Assembly (NCBI GenBank): GCA_964474905.1
Contig: CAYYUP010000023.1
Coordinates: 1-64,000, forward strand
Origin: JADJRG01 sp964474905
GTDB taxonomy: Bacteria; Myxococcota_A; Polyangia; Nannocystales; Nannocystaceae
Reading direction: 5' to 3'
Length of the DNA: 64,000 bases
In this document: positions 43,301 through 50,934 of the stretch, in pieces
Layout of the letters: every line of letters starts with the position of its first letter
Position numbering within the stretch: position 1 is the stretch's first letter
The notes under the pieces: model-generated
What the model was told of the DNA's origin: nothing
Database searches by the model: none
Seen by the model: only the letters and a program-made list of their open reading frames with translations
Made by a program: the position numbers and the translations under genes

Positions 43301-45639
43301 GGATGGTGCTCTCTGGGGCCCTCGGCGCCCATCAAAGCGCCTACGAATTCGGCCTGCTCGCGCTCCAACTAAACGATCACTTTCGTAATCCCTGGCTCGA
43401 CGCCAAGCTCGACTTTGTCGTCGGTACTTTCCTCTCCCCCTGGGTGCGCCCGCTACCCGAGTGTGTCGAGCAGCTCCAGCGCGGCTACCAGCGCGGCCTG
43501 CAGACCGGTGACCTCACCTACTCGTGCTACGCCGGCGCCTACGCCATGCTGATCGCATTCTTCGAGGGTCGTGCCCTCGAACGGGTGCACACCAATGCGA
43601 CGACCCTGGTGCCGCTGATGCGCCGCGCCGGCGAATTGGACGGCCTCGCGCTCGTCGTGCTCGTCGAGAAAGTCATGCTCTGCCTGCGCGGCGAGGGCAT
43701 CGATGATACCTCGCTGAGTACCGAAGACTTCGACGAGCAGGTCTTCCTCGGTACCCTGGGCGACGAAACTACGCCGGTCGCAAAATTTTACTACCGCCTC
43801 TTTAAGTCGCTGATCCTCTACATCTTTGGCCACCACCACGCGATGCAGCCGCTGCTGCGCGCCCTCGAGGCCAACCAGGAGCTCTCCTTCGGCAACCCGA
43901 TGTACGTCGACTTTCACCTCATGGACGCCCTCTGCGCGGCGTCACTGCTCGACGATGGCGGCGATCGAACAAACGAGCGTCGACTCCGCAAGGCGATGCG
44001 CAAGCTCGCGAAGTTCGCAGAGCTCTGCCCAGGCAACTTCCGCTCCCGTTGGCTCCTCGGCCGCGCCGAAGAGCATCGTGTCGCCGGCCGAATCGGCGAG
44101 GCCCTCGAATTCTACAACCTGTCTATTCAGGCATCCAGAGACAGCGGCACCCGCTACATCGAAGCCATCGCCCACGAGCGTGCCGGTCGCTTCTGCATCA
44201 AGACCGGTCAGCCGCTGATCGCAGGCTTTTACCTCTCGGGTGCATTGACCGCCTATCGCCGTTGGGGTGCACTCGGCAAGGCCAAACGCTTGGCTGAAGA
44301 GTACCGGGAGTACATGCCCGCGCACGTCTTCGCCGAGTCGATGGAGAAGCTCCACGGCGGTGTGACCTCTACCGGCTCGACGCAAGCGCGCTCCCTCGAC
44401 ATCGCCACGGTACTCAAGGCATCGCAGGCCATCTCCAGCGAGATCGTGCTCGGCAAACTGCTCCGTCGGCTGGTCTCTATTGTCATGGAGAACGCCGGCG
44501 CTCGCCGCTGCGTGCTCCTCCTCGACAAGGACGAAAACCTCTTCGTCGAAGCTGAGGGCACCGTCGATCCAGAGTTCACCTCGGTGATGCAGGCGATCCC
44601 CGTCGAAGAGCACGGCTCATTACCCGACGCGCTGATCCACTACGTCGTTCGATCCCATAATGACCTGGTCTTGGATGACGCGACCATCGACGGCAACTTC
44701 ACCGATGATCCCTACATCGTCGCCCACCGGGTGCGTTCGATCCTCTGCACGCCGATCCTCCACCAGGGTTCGCTCACCGGCGTGCTCTACCTCGAGAACT
44801 CGCTTGTCGCCGGTGCATTCACCTCGGACCGTCTCGATCTGCTGCGCCAGCTCGCGGCTCAGGTCGCGATCTCCGTCGAAAATGCCCGCCTCTATCGAAA
44901 CCTCGATCAAGCCCGCGACGAAGCCGTCGCCGCCGACAGAGCCAAGACCCGCTTCTTGATGAGCATGAGCCACGAGCTGCGCACCCCGCTAAACGCGGTG
45001 ATCGGCTACACCGAACTCATCGAAGAGGAGGCCGAGGAGGGCGACATCCGGGCGTTGCGATCGGACCTCAACAGGATCCGCCTGTCCGCGACTCGGCTTC
45101 TGCGCACGCTCTCCGGCATCCTCGAGCTTTCGCGTCTCGAGGCCGGCAAGATGGAGCTCGATCGCTCGACCTTCGACCTCGCCACCTTGCTCACCGAGAC
45201 CGTCGACGAGGTCCAGGAGATGGCCGAGCAGCGCCAAAACCGGGTCAACGTGCTCTGTGCCCCGGGGCGCTATGTCATCCGTACCGACCGCTCCATGCTG
45301 CACTACAGCGTCCTGGCGCTGCTCGACAACGCCTGCCGCTTCACCGACAGCGGTGAGATTCGGGTCGCCGTCGAACCGGTTGATCGCGACGGCGAGGCCT
45401 GGATCCGAATCGCTGTCCGCGACACCGGCATCGGCATCCCCGAAGCCCACGTCAGCCGCATCTTCTCTTCGTTCTCCCAGGTCGACGAATCGCCGAGCCG
45501 AACCTACGACGGCACCGGGGTCAGCCTGGCGGTCACCCAACGCTTCTGTCACATGATGGGCGGCAGCGTCGAAGTCGAGAGCCAGATCGGCCTGGGCTCG
45601 GTGTTCACGATTCTCCTGCCCGACACCCACATCGCCTGA
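40327..45639 (+). CDS. Ser/Thr kinase / AAA ATPase / GAF / histidine kinase fusion
   Basis: A 1770-aa cytosolic signalling protein of the trifunctional type known from cyanobacteria and myxobacteria. Residues ~43-310 are a protein kinase domain with Lys72, HKDIKPDN near 162-169 and DFS in place of DFG. Walker A GPSGVGKS of a STAND/AAA ATPase lies at ~365, with LVIFLDDLQW as Walker B, then ~700 residues of helical repeats. A GAF domain spans ~1360-1515. HisKA has His1549 in SHELRTPLN, and the HATPase has DNACRF, DTGIGIP and a slightly altered last glycine box (GTGVSLAV). It starts with GTG at 40327. It has no response regulator neighbour. Confidence 0.9.
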   Translation: MHDLPPAIPATTVSAYPRDTLTRADESVTVDFEQARMLAAAGYELRDLLREGRRSIVFHGRRLRDQKLVVVKCLRSESTTAREISRLRREFEILSRFDDDAVIRAVALERIGGSLALILEDFGGTSLASLIGADGLDVAIFLRLACRLAKALALVHSKRVIHKDIKPDNILIEPRSGRVSIADFSVSSLLAAESQGVSSPAVLEGTLHYMSPEQTGRMNRTVDYRTDYYSLGVTFYEALTGKLPFEGNDPMELVHAHIARVPQPPHVVSEKVPLTLSNIILKLMSKTAEARYQSMRGLDADLERCLSEYEASGEISGFTIASRDVSERFHIPELLYGREDNVQSLLDAFERVSQGSTELMLLTGPSGVGKSAVIQEVHKPITQRRGHFVSGKFDQFNRDIPYSAPLQALLELIRQILTESDESLARWRDEIQSALGNNGQVAIAVLPELELIIGTQPAVPELPPNETANRFRAVILALLQAFAQEHHPLVIFLDDLQWCDLATLKIIELFFTDSQSRHLLWIGAYRDTEVDTSHLVSQTVRRIEEGGIAVTHQEILPLTIQHTQAMIRDTLTPSDRPTERLAGIIQAKTDGNPFFIRTLLASFHEQGTIYFDTERCAWCWDEDRLHVVRLSDDVVDLMTSRIGALSDGSSEVLMIAACIGNRFSLQLLAHTVSRNAVDVASDLWESVEKGLIRPLSDGYKYLSGLVESPSSVNDVASKVEYQFLHDKVQHAAYSLLSESDSRRNHLKIGRLLLSGAKAGELDEVIFPIVNHLNIAAPLIADPAERIHLASLDLIAGRRAKLSIAYEAAVSYLRQGTALLPADTWNSNYDLTLALFRERVQAEHLSGNFEAAMSLFTPLLSNARTDIERAEIYEVKASLETAQKQNRSAIDSSIAGLKLIGNHLPESGSYSGVLKVLARVQWSLRGRKAQDLMALPELTDRKKLITLRLLIAVVPAAYFVDAKLVSIILLQIAHISLRHGLSDVSAFGFAGYGMVLSGALGAHQSAYEFGLLALQLNDHFRNPWLDAKLDFVVGTFLSPWVRPLPECVEQLQRGYQRGLQTGDLTYSCYAGAYAMLIAFFEGRALERVHTNATTLVPLMRRAGELDGLALVVLVEKVMLCLRGEGIDDTSLSTEDFDEQVFLGTLGDETTPVAKFYYRLFKSLILYIFGHHHAMQPLLRALEANQELSFGNPMYVDFHLMDALCAASLLDDGGDRTNERRLRKAMRKLAKFAELCPGNFRSRWLLGRAEEHRVAGRIGEALEFYNLSIQASRDSGTRYIEAIAHERAGRFCIKTGQPLIAGFYLSGALTAYRRWGALGKAKRLAEEYREYMPAHVFAESMEKLHGGVTSTGSTQARSLDIATVLKASQAISSEIVLGKLLRRLVSIVMENAGARRCVLLLDKDENLFVEAEGTVDPEFTSVMQAIPVEEHGSLPDALIHYVVRSHNDLVLDDATIDGNFTDDPYIVAHRVRSILCTPILHQGSLTGVLYLENSLVAGAFTSDRLDLLRQLAAQVAISVENARLYRNLDQARDEAVAADRAKTRFLMSMSHELRTPLNAVIGYTELIEEEAEEGDIRALRSDLNRIRLSATRLLRTLSGILELSRLEAGKMELDRSTFDLATLLTETVDEVQEMAEQRQNRVNVLCAPGRYVIRTDRSMLHYSVLALLDNACRFTDSGEIRVAVEPVDRDGEAWIRIAVRDTGIGIPEAHVSRIFSSFSQVDESPSRTYDGTGVSLAVTQRFCHMMGGSVEVESQIGLGSVFTILLPDTHIA

Positions 45640-45660
45640 GCAGGCCTCATGCCTCAGGCG
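45633..45660. terminator. Inverted repeat spanning two convergent stop codons
   Basis: CGCCTGAG (45633-45640) pairs perfectly with CTCAGGCG (45653-45660) around a 12-base loop. Each arm contains the TGA stop of one of the convergent genes (giant kinase and terpene synthase). It may serve both as a terminator, though no T tract follows. Confidence 0.45.
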
Positions 45661-46661
45661 TCTGCGCTCGCCATGACCAGGGTATGAAAGTCAGCCTCTT
45701 CGTAGAGGCAGACAACCCCGAGCACCGCGTTGACGATCACCGCCTCAAAATGACCACCGCTGTGGAGGTAGGCGACGCAATCCTTGAGGTCGTAGACATC
45801 GGCGATCATCAGCGCCCGAATGATCCGCAGGATGTCCTGATGGTTGATGCTCTCGTGGATCTGGTTGAGGTCGATGCCAAATTTTTGCGCCGCCAGGATC
45901 AGCGAGGAGAACTTGCCCTCTTCGATCTCGCGCTCGTAGGAGCGGATGTCGTTGGAGAAGCGAATGATCGAAGCGACGATGTCCAGCGCGATCCAGAGCC
46001 GCTCTTTGCGATCGGCGAGCGAGGTATCACCGAGCAGGATCAGGCTGGCGATCAGGCCGATGTTGGTGCCGACGCTGTGGGCGGCGTAGCGCATGTACTG
46101 CTCGAGATCGGTGGAACTCGGATCGCGATTGCCGAACTCCTCGACCATGCCGTCGAGCATCGCTGTTAAGGCCTGGTGATAGACCTCCGCGTAGTGACCA
46201 AACGCGGGATAAGCCCGCAGCCGCGCGGTCAAGCGGGCGATGTAGCGGATGATCGCGTCGGCATCATCGAGTTCGCCCTCGGCGCAGCAGCGGAGCAAGC
46301 GATCGGCGTAGGCCCGCACGTACTCGGTCGTGTGCTCCCGCGGGTCCAGGCAGGTGTCCATGAAGTCGTCGATGATCAGGACAAAGAGGATCAGCAAGAA
46401 GATCAGGTAGAGTTCGTCGAGCCCGAGCGCTCCGTCCTCGAGGGCGCCGTGCAGCATGTAGTGGCTGATCAGCGCCACCGCGGGCATGCTCTGGCTGGTC
46501 CGTGTCAGGCCCTTCGCAGTGCTCAGGAAGTTCGGGTCGGGATCCTCTGCGAGCCGCCGCATGAGGGCGCTGACATAGCTGTTGGACCTGCCCAGGTTCG
46601 GCGTCGCCTCGTCGCTGACGCCGAGAATGACGTTTAGCTTCGGAGTCTGCGTAGAAGACAT
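45654..46661 (-). CDS. Class I terpene synthase
   Basis: A 335-aa enzyme that should ionise a prenyl diphosphate with Mg2+ and cyclise it. The aspartate-rich motif is DDFMD (98-102) and the second metal motif is NDIRSYERE, with the Asn237/Ser241/Glu245 triad. Both metal-binding motifs are intact, and the size fits bacterial sesquiterpene or diterpene cyclases. ATG at 46661 is chosen because the upstream open frame (to 46748) has no family similarity. Product cannot be told from sequence. No P450 or prenyl synthase lies beside it; a UbiA gene is 14 kb away. Confidence 0.85.
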   Translation of the reverse strand: MSSTQTPKLNVILGVSDEATPNLGRSNSYVSALMRRLAEDPDPNFLSTAKGLTRTSQSMPAVALISHYMLHGALEDGALGLDELYLIFLLILFVLIIDDFMDTCLDPREHTTEYVRAYADRLLRCCAEGELDDADAIIRYIARLTARLRAYPAFGHYAEVYHQALTAMLDGMVEEFGNRDPSSTDLEQYMRYAAHSVGTNIGLIASLILLGDTSLADRKERLWIALDIVASIIRFSNDIRSYEREIEEGKFSSLILAAQKFGIDLNQIHESINHQDILRIIRALMIADVYDLKDCVAYLHSGGHFEAVIVNAVLGVVCLYEEADFHTLVMASADA

Positions 46662-46781
46662 CAGCGCCGTCCAAGCTCGGCGCCCGAGTATACGTGATGG
46701 GAGAACGGATTTGACCGAAAATGCGCCTCGATCGTCTGCCCGTTTCAAGAGCTGCGCTCCAGGCGGGGCACCCTAAAAATG

Positions 46782-46807
46782 AAGGCGGACCCAAGAAGGT
46801 CCGCCTT
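46782..46807 (-). terminator. Intrinsic terminator of the MYXO-CTERM FG-GAP gene
   Basis: A perfect 10-bp stem (46782-46791 with 46798-46807, six-base loop) lies 69 bases past the stop of the minus-strand FG-GAP gene and is followed on that strand by CATTTTTA, a T run. Confidence 0.75.
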
Positions 46808-46875
46808 TCGCCTCTGAGAGGCAATTTACAGAACGACACGGCCCCTAGGCCAAATTTCGCGTCGTCCTGCCCTGC

Positions 46876-48969
46876 CTAGCGACGACGTCGACGACGCAAC
46901 GCCAACAGGCCCACGAGCAGGAGCCCGGTGCCCGCGTTGCGGTTGTCGCTCGTCGTGCAACCGCAGCCATCATCATCGAGTTCGCCGTCGAAGCCGGTGG
47001 TCGCCGTGTCGCTGTTCGAATTAGAGTCGGTCACGGTCTCTGAATCCGACTCCGACTCGCTCTCACTCTCGGTCTCACTCTCGGAGCTTATCGTGTCGCT
47101 CATCGACGCGCTCATGTCCGTGTCGGTCTGGGGACCGGTGGTGGTGGTCGTCGTATCGTCGGTCACGGTGCAATCATCCTCGCAACCATCGCCCGGGATG
47201 TTGTTGCCGTCGTCGCACTCTTCGCCGTCCTGGACGATGCCGTTGCCGCACTCGACCGCCCAGGTGCAATCCTCCAGACAGCCCTCTTCGCCGTCGCATT
47301 GCTCATTCTCCGAGTTGACCTTGCCGTCACCGCAGAGGTACTGCTCGACCAGCTCGATGCAGGTTTCGTTTAGCGCCGCATCGATCGCGCAGAGCCTGAG
47401 CCCGATCACCGTGCTGAACTCCGGCAGCACAAACTCGTTGGCGATCTGCGTGCGCCAGAGGTGCTCGCCGTACCACTCGAGATCGTAGCTGGTGATGTCG
47501 TCGGGGTTGTCAAAGGAGCCGCCGTCGGTGACCCACTGAAGGCCGACAAAGCTCCAGTCGTGGGGCTTTTGCGGGGTCTTATTGTCGTGCACGCGCCCGT
47601 GGAAGACCAGCACCTCGCCGGGTTCGATGCTGCCCTTGAGCTCGAAGACGCCGATCACCGGATTGCCGGTGTCCGCAGCGATATCCTCGCCAAAAAAGAC
47701 GCGGTTGCGAAAAGAATTTTCGCCCTCGCCGAGCACCAGATCGATCTTGGCATCGCCGTTAAAATCAGCGACCGCGATCGCGTAGGTGCCGTCGGTGACC
47801 AAGTTGCCCAACAGATCCGGATCCTTCACCTGCTCGAGCGTCGTCCCGGTGTTGCGAAGCAGGCGGTCTGTGGCCAGACCGAAGGCACCGAGCAGGATGT
47901 CGGCGTAACCATCGGAGTCGTAGTCGAGGAAGGCCCCCATGTAGTCGAAGCTGCTCGGGTTCTCGCCGGGCTCCCACCAGAGTGCGGTCTTATCGATGAA
48001 GCCGCCGTCCTGGCTGTTGATCAGGATGCGATTACGGAAGCTCGGCCCGTCCTGAAGGGTGTAGGTATCGACGTAACCGTCGCCGTCGATGTCCATGATC
48101 TCGAAATCGACGTTACCGATGGCCTGCGGCAGGTTGCCCGGAGTCGCGTTTGTGTAGCCGCCTAGGCCGTCGTTTAAGAAGAGGAACGATCCGCTGGCGC
48201 AAGCGCGACAGGCCACCAGGAGGTCGAGATCCCAGTCGTTGTCGATGTCGAGAAATTCGTGGTCCCAAGACCAGTTGACCGCGACCGCCGGCATCTGCTT
48301 TGCGGTCTCGTCGGTGAACATCGCGTTACCGTCGTTGATCCAGAGATGGGTGACGCCTCCGGGCGAGTTGATGAAGCCAACCGGCGCCTGGCCCCAGTCT
48401 GAAATCACGATATCGGGGTCGCCGTCACCGTCGACGTCGGCGATCTCGAGGTCACCTGCGCTGAGCTTGACCTGCGGCAGCAGCTCTGTGTGCTCGACGA
48501 AGAACCCCTCTTCGTTGAGGTAGAGACGACTCTGCGAGGCCCAGGTGGTGCCGACGACGATGTCAGTATCACCGTCGCCGTCGAGGTCTGCGGCCTTGAT
48601 CACACGAGCGGTGTCCTGCACGGCCTTGCCGAGGTTGTTCTCGTCCTCGCCAAAAACCTCGATGCTGGCATTGGCGAACTTCATGCCCTCTTCGTTGACG
48701 TAGGCTTGGTTCGAGAGGAAGGAGTCAGGCGTTCCGGCCTGGTACCCGCCGACGTTGGCGAAGAGGATGTCAGGCCAACCATCATCGTTGATGTCGGCGA
48801 TCTCGATTTTGGTGGTCCAGTAGCCCGGCAACGGGTCGATGAAAACTGCGGAGGGGACCTGCTGCCAGAGCACCGGCGGATCAGCAGCCTGAACCTGCAT
48901 CGGTAGCGTGGTCGCAACCACCAGGGCGAGGAGAGTCAAGGGTGAACGGAGGGACATCGAGTGGGACAT
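46876..48969 (-). CDS. FG-GAP repeat surface protein with MYXO-CTERM-like tail
   Basis: A 697-aa secreted protein. AAAGGA before the ATG at 48969 and a clean signal peptide (LTLLALVVATTLPMQVQA) set the start. The body has about seven FG-GAP units (DINDDGWPD, DLDGDGDTD, DVDGDGDPD and others). Two Cys-rich blocks of the CGDGxxxxxEQCDG type follow, then a Ser/Glu/Asp-rich stretch. The C-terminus has CGC, a hydrophobic helix (GLLLVGLLAL) and six Arg, matching the MYXO-CTERM sorting signal that is cleaved to anchor proteins on the myxobacterial surface. A terminator follows at 46782. Confidence 0.87.
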   Translation of the reverse strand: MSHSMSLRSPLTLLALVVATTLPMQVQAADPPVLWQQVPSAVFIDPLPGYWTTKIEIADINDDGWPDILFANVGGYQAGTPDSFLSNQAYVNEEGMKFANASIEVFGEDENNLGKAVQDTARVIKAADLDGDGDTDIVVGTTWASQSRLYLNEEGFFVEHTELLPQVKLSAGDLEIADVDGDGDPDIVISDWGQAPVGFINSPGGVTHLWINDGNAMFTDETAKQMPAVAVNWSWDHEFLDIDNDWDLDLLVACRACASGSFLFLNDGLGGYTNATPGNLPQAIGNVDFEIMDIDGDGYVDTYTLQDGPSFRNRILINSQDGGFIDKTALWWEPGENPSSFDYMGAFLDYDSDGYADILLGAFGLATDRLLRNTGTTLEQVKDPDLLGNLVTDGTYAIAVADFNGDAKIDLVLGEGENSFRNRVFFGEDIAADTGNPVIGVFELKGSIEPGEVLVFHGRVHDNKTPQKPHDWSFVGLQWVTDGGSFDNPDDITSYDLEWYGEHLWRTQIANEFVLPEFSTVIGLRLCAIDAALNETCIELVEQYLCGDGKVNSENEQCDGEEGCLEDCTWAVECGNGIVQDGEECDDGNNIPGDGCEDDCTVTDDTTTTTTGPQTDTDMSASMSDTISSESETESESESESDSETVTDSNSNSDTATTGFDGELDDDGCGCTTSDNRNAGTGLLLVGLLALRRRRRR

Positions 48970-49435
48970 GGGTTCCTTTAAAAGAAGGCCGAGGGAATCG
49001 GGATCGGAGACGGCGCGCAGACGCGAGCCCTGCTGAGGTCTGTCGGGGGAGTGGCACGACACCGCGGGATCGGGCGGTGTTTTTTTTCAGCGCGCTCACG
49101 ACCCCAGGCAGAGTACTGCGGGAGCCGCGCCTAACGGCCTGCCGACCCGTAGCCATGTGGGGTCATGTAGCTGTACCCAGGATCGGGCTGCAAACAATGT
49201 CCTAACGCCGGCCATGCTCGTGATCCCAATGCGCCAGGCAAAGCGCCCATGAAGTGCGGGCACCCACCACGACGTAGCAACATCGAACGACCGGCCTGCC
49301 GGCGCAGCCATAACCTCGCGGCTTAGGTCACAACGTGCCCTTGCGCCTGCTGCGAGAAAAAACTCGTGATTGCCCTCTGGTCGCTCGACAGCGCCGCCAC
49401 GGTGTACCAATCTCTAAGTTGCGCTCTGCGAGTGA
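48970..49435. other. Divergent intergenic region
   Basis: This spacer separates the minus-strand FG-GAP gene from the plus-strand gene at 49436. Apart from the plus-strand terminator at 49059-49087 and the minus-strand ribosome binding site at its left edge, I see no gene, repeat or clear promoter in it. Confidence 0.5.
49059..49087 (+). terminator. Orphan plus-strand intrinsic terminator
   Basis: ACACCGC (49059-49065) pairs with GCGGTGT (49074-49080) and is followed directly by seven more T (49081-49087). It is a textbook terminator on the plus strand, yet no plus-strand gene precedes it; it lies 90 bases upstream of a minus-strand gene. It would stop antisense transcription or an unannotated RNA. 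Confidence 0.6.
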
Positions 49436-50467
49436 ATGGACCTGACCCCTCCGACGGCGCTGCAAAGGACCCGCGAAGTTATGCTGCGAAACCACCTGTG
49501 CTCCCTCGCCTCCCTAGTGGGCCCACTCATCGCCGCCGGGCTGATCCTCCCGCCGGTCGCGATGGCTGCACCTGACGCTCCCGTCGCCAGCGAGACCTTG
49601 GTAACGAGCGACTCGCCCCCCCCTCCGCCGCAGGCCCAGCAACAGAGCAAGGTCTCCGAGAGCCTGACCCCAGAGTCAGGTAAAGCGCAGAACATGCAAT
49701 TTAACCCCGGCACCGCTCCGACCTACCACGGCCCGGGTATCACGATGTCGCCGCAGATCCAGGTTCAGGTGCAGCCGCACATCCAGGTGACCGCGCAGCC
49801 CTACGCCGAGGCCAACCCCAACTCTAATTCCAACTCCAACTCAAACGCCAAGTCGGACATCCGCAACACCGCGACCGCCGACGCCGACACCAAGTCGGAC
49901 TCGCAGTCGCAGTCGCAGTCGAGCTCCGATAGCGACATCAAGGTCAAGCAAGACTCGAGCGCTGCTCCGACCGGCGCTGCCCCGACAGTCGCAACCCGGA
50001 CTCATCCCACCCGGATCCGGATCAAGACAACCATCGTGCCCGGCAAGGGCAAGGTGCATCCGATCTACCCCTACAAAGAGCCCAGTCGGCGCAAGGGTCT
50101 GATGATCGCGGGCTGGTCGATCTTCGGCTCGTCCTATCTACCGACCGCCTTCACGGGCGCCCAGATCTACGACTGGTGCAGCAACAACCGCACGGGCGCC
50201 GCGCGCAAAGATTGTCGCGAACTCGGCCAGCTCCTGATGATCCCGGCTGCGGGTCCGTTTATGGCGATCGAGCAGGCTGATACCGCCACCGAGGGCTACG
50301 CCCTCGCGCTCACCGGCGCGGTCCAAAGCGCGAGCTTGCTGATGGCCCTCGTCGGCACCAGCCAGTTCATCCGCGATGGCCGGCGCAACCGCAGGATCAG
50401 CGCCCAGGGTGTGCGCGTCGCCAAGGGCCTCCGGCTCGGCGCCGGCTCCCTCAACTACCGCTTCTGA
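49436..50467 (+). CDS. Hypothetical exported/membrane protein with Asn/Ser-rich linker
   Basis: No family recognised. The product is 343 aa, or 328 if translation starts at 49481, where a basic n-region and signal peptide (LVGPLIAAGLILPPVAMA) fit better. After the signal comes a low-complexity segment with Asn-Ser and Ser-Gln repeats, then a basic stretch and two or three hydrophobic segments (about residues 222-242 and 263-310). The C-terminus, LGAGSLNYRF, ends in Phe like two other proteins here. A hairpin follows at 50528. Confidence 0.6.
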   Translation: MDLTPPTALQRTREVMLRNHLCSLASLVGPLIAAGLILPPVAMAAPDAPVASETLVTSDSPPPPPQAQQQSKVSESLTPESGKAQNMQFNPGTAPTYHGPGITMSPQIQVQVQPHIQVTAQPYAEANPNSNSNSNSNAKSDIRNTATADADTKSDSQSQSQSSSDSDIKVKQDSSAAPTGAAPTVATRTHPTRIRIKTTIVPGKGKVHPIYPYKEPSRRKGLMIAGWSIFGSSYLPTAFTGAQIYDWCSNNRTGAARKDCRELGQLLMIPAAGPFMAIEQADTATEGYALALTGAVQSASLLMALVGTSQFIRDGRRNRRISAQGVRVAKGLRLGAGSLNYRF

Positions 50468-50934
50468 TCACCCTCTTCGCCTCCGGCTGCCGCAGCAAGC
50501 CGGGCTCTTCGGGTCGCCTCTTCGGGCGGCCCGAGTTCGTTCTCGGGCCCGCAAAACGCAGCGCGATCGCCCACACGTCAGCGACACGATGCTCATTCCC
50601 CAGCGCTCGCACACTTCGCTTGCCGCTCGCCCCAGCTCGTCATGCGCACTGTCATCGACATGACAACGACCGTTCAAATCGCACCACCGCGGTATTGATA
50701 GGCACCAAAGCCCGGCTCGCAAGCGCACCCCTGGGCCGCAGCGCTCGCGATCCCAATGCAAGCGCAGGGGTATACTCAGATCCTCAAATCCCTAGGTGCG
50801 CGCCCATGGTGGGCACGATGACCTGTCGGCCCGCGGGTTCATCGAAAGTCAACAGACTGGCGACAACGGTGTCCGCGACGACCGTCCGCGGCCCCCTGCG
50901 CTCCCGGCCCCCTGCGCTCCCGGCCCTGCCCGTC
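50468..50934. other. Intergenic region upstream of the coiled-coil gene
   Basis: Apart from the hairpin near its left end and a 16-bp direct duplication at 50891-50922, I see nothing definite. The frame of the next gene stays open back to 50620 and has an ATG at 50806, so part of this region might be translated as an N-terminal extension; its composition does not look coding. Confidence 0.4.
50528..50549 (+). terminator. Hairpin after the Asn/Ser-rich protein gene
   Basis: GGCCCGAG (50528-50535) pairs with CTCGGGCC (50542-50549) around loop TTCGTT, 61 bases past the stop. No T tract follows, so it is only a candidate. Confidence 0.35.
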
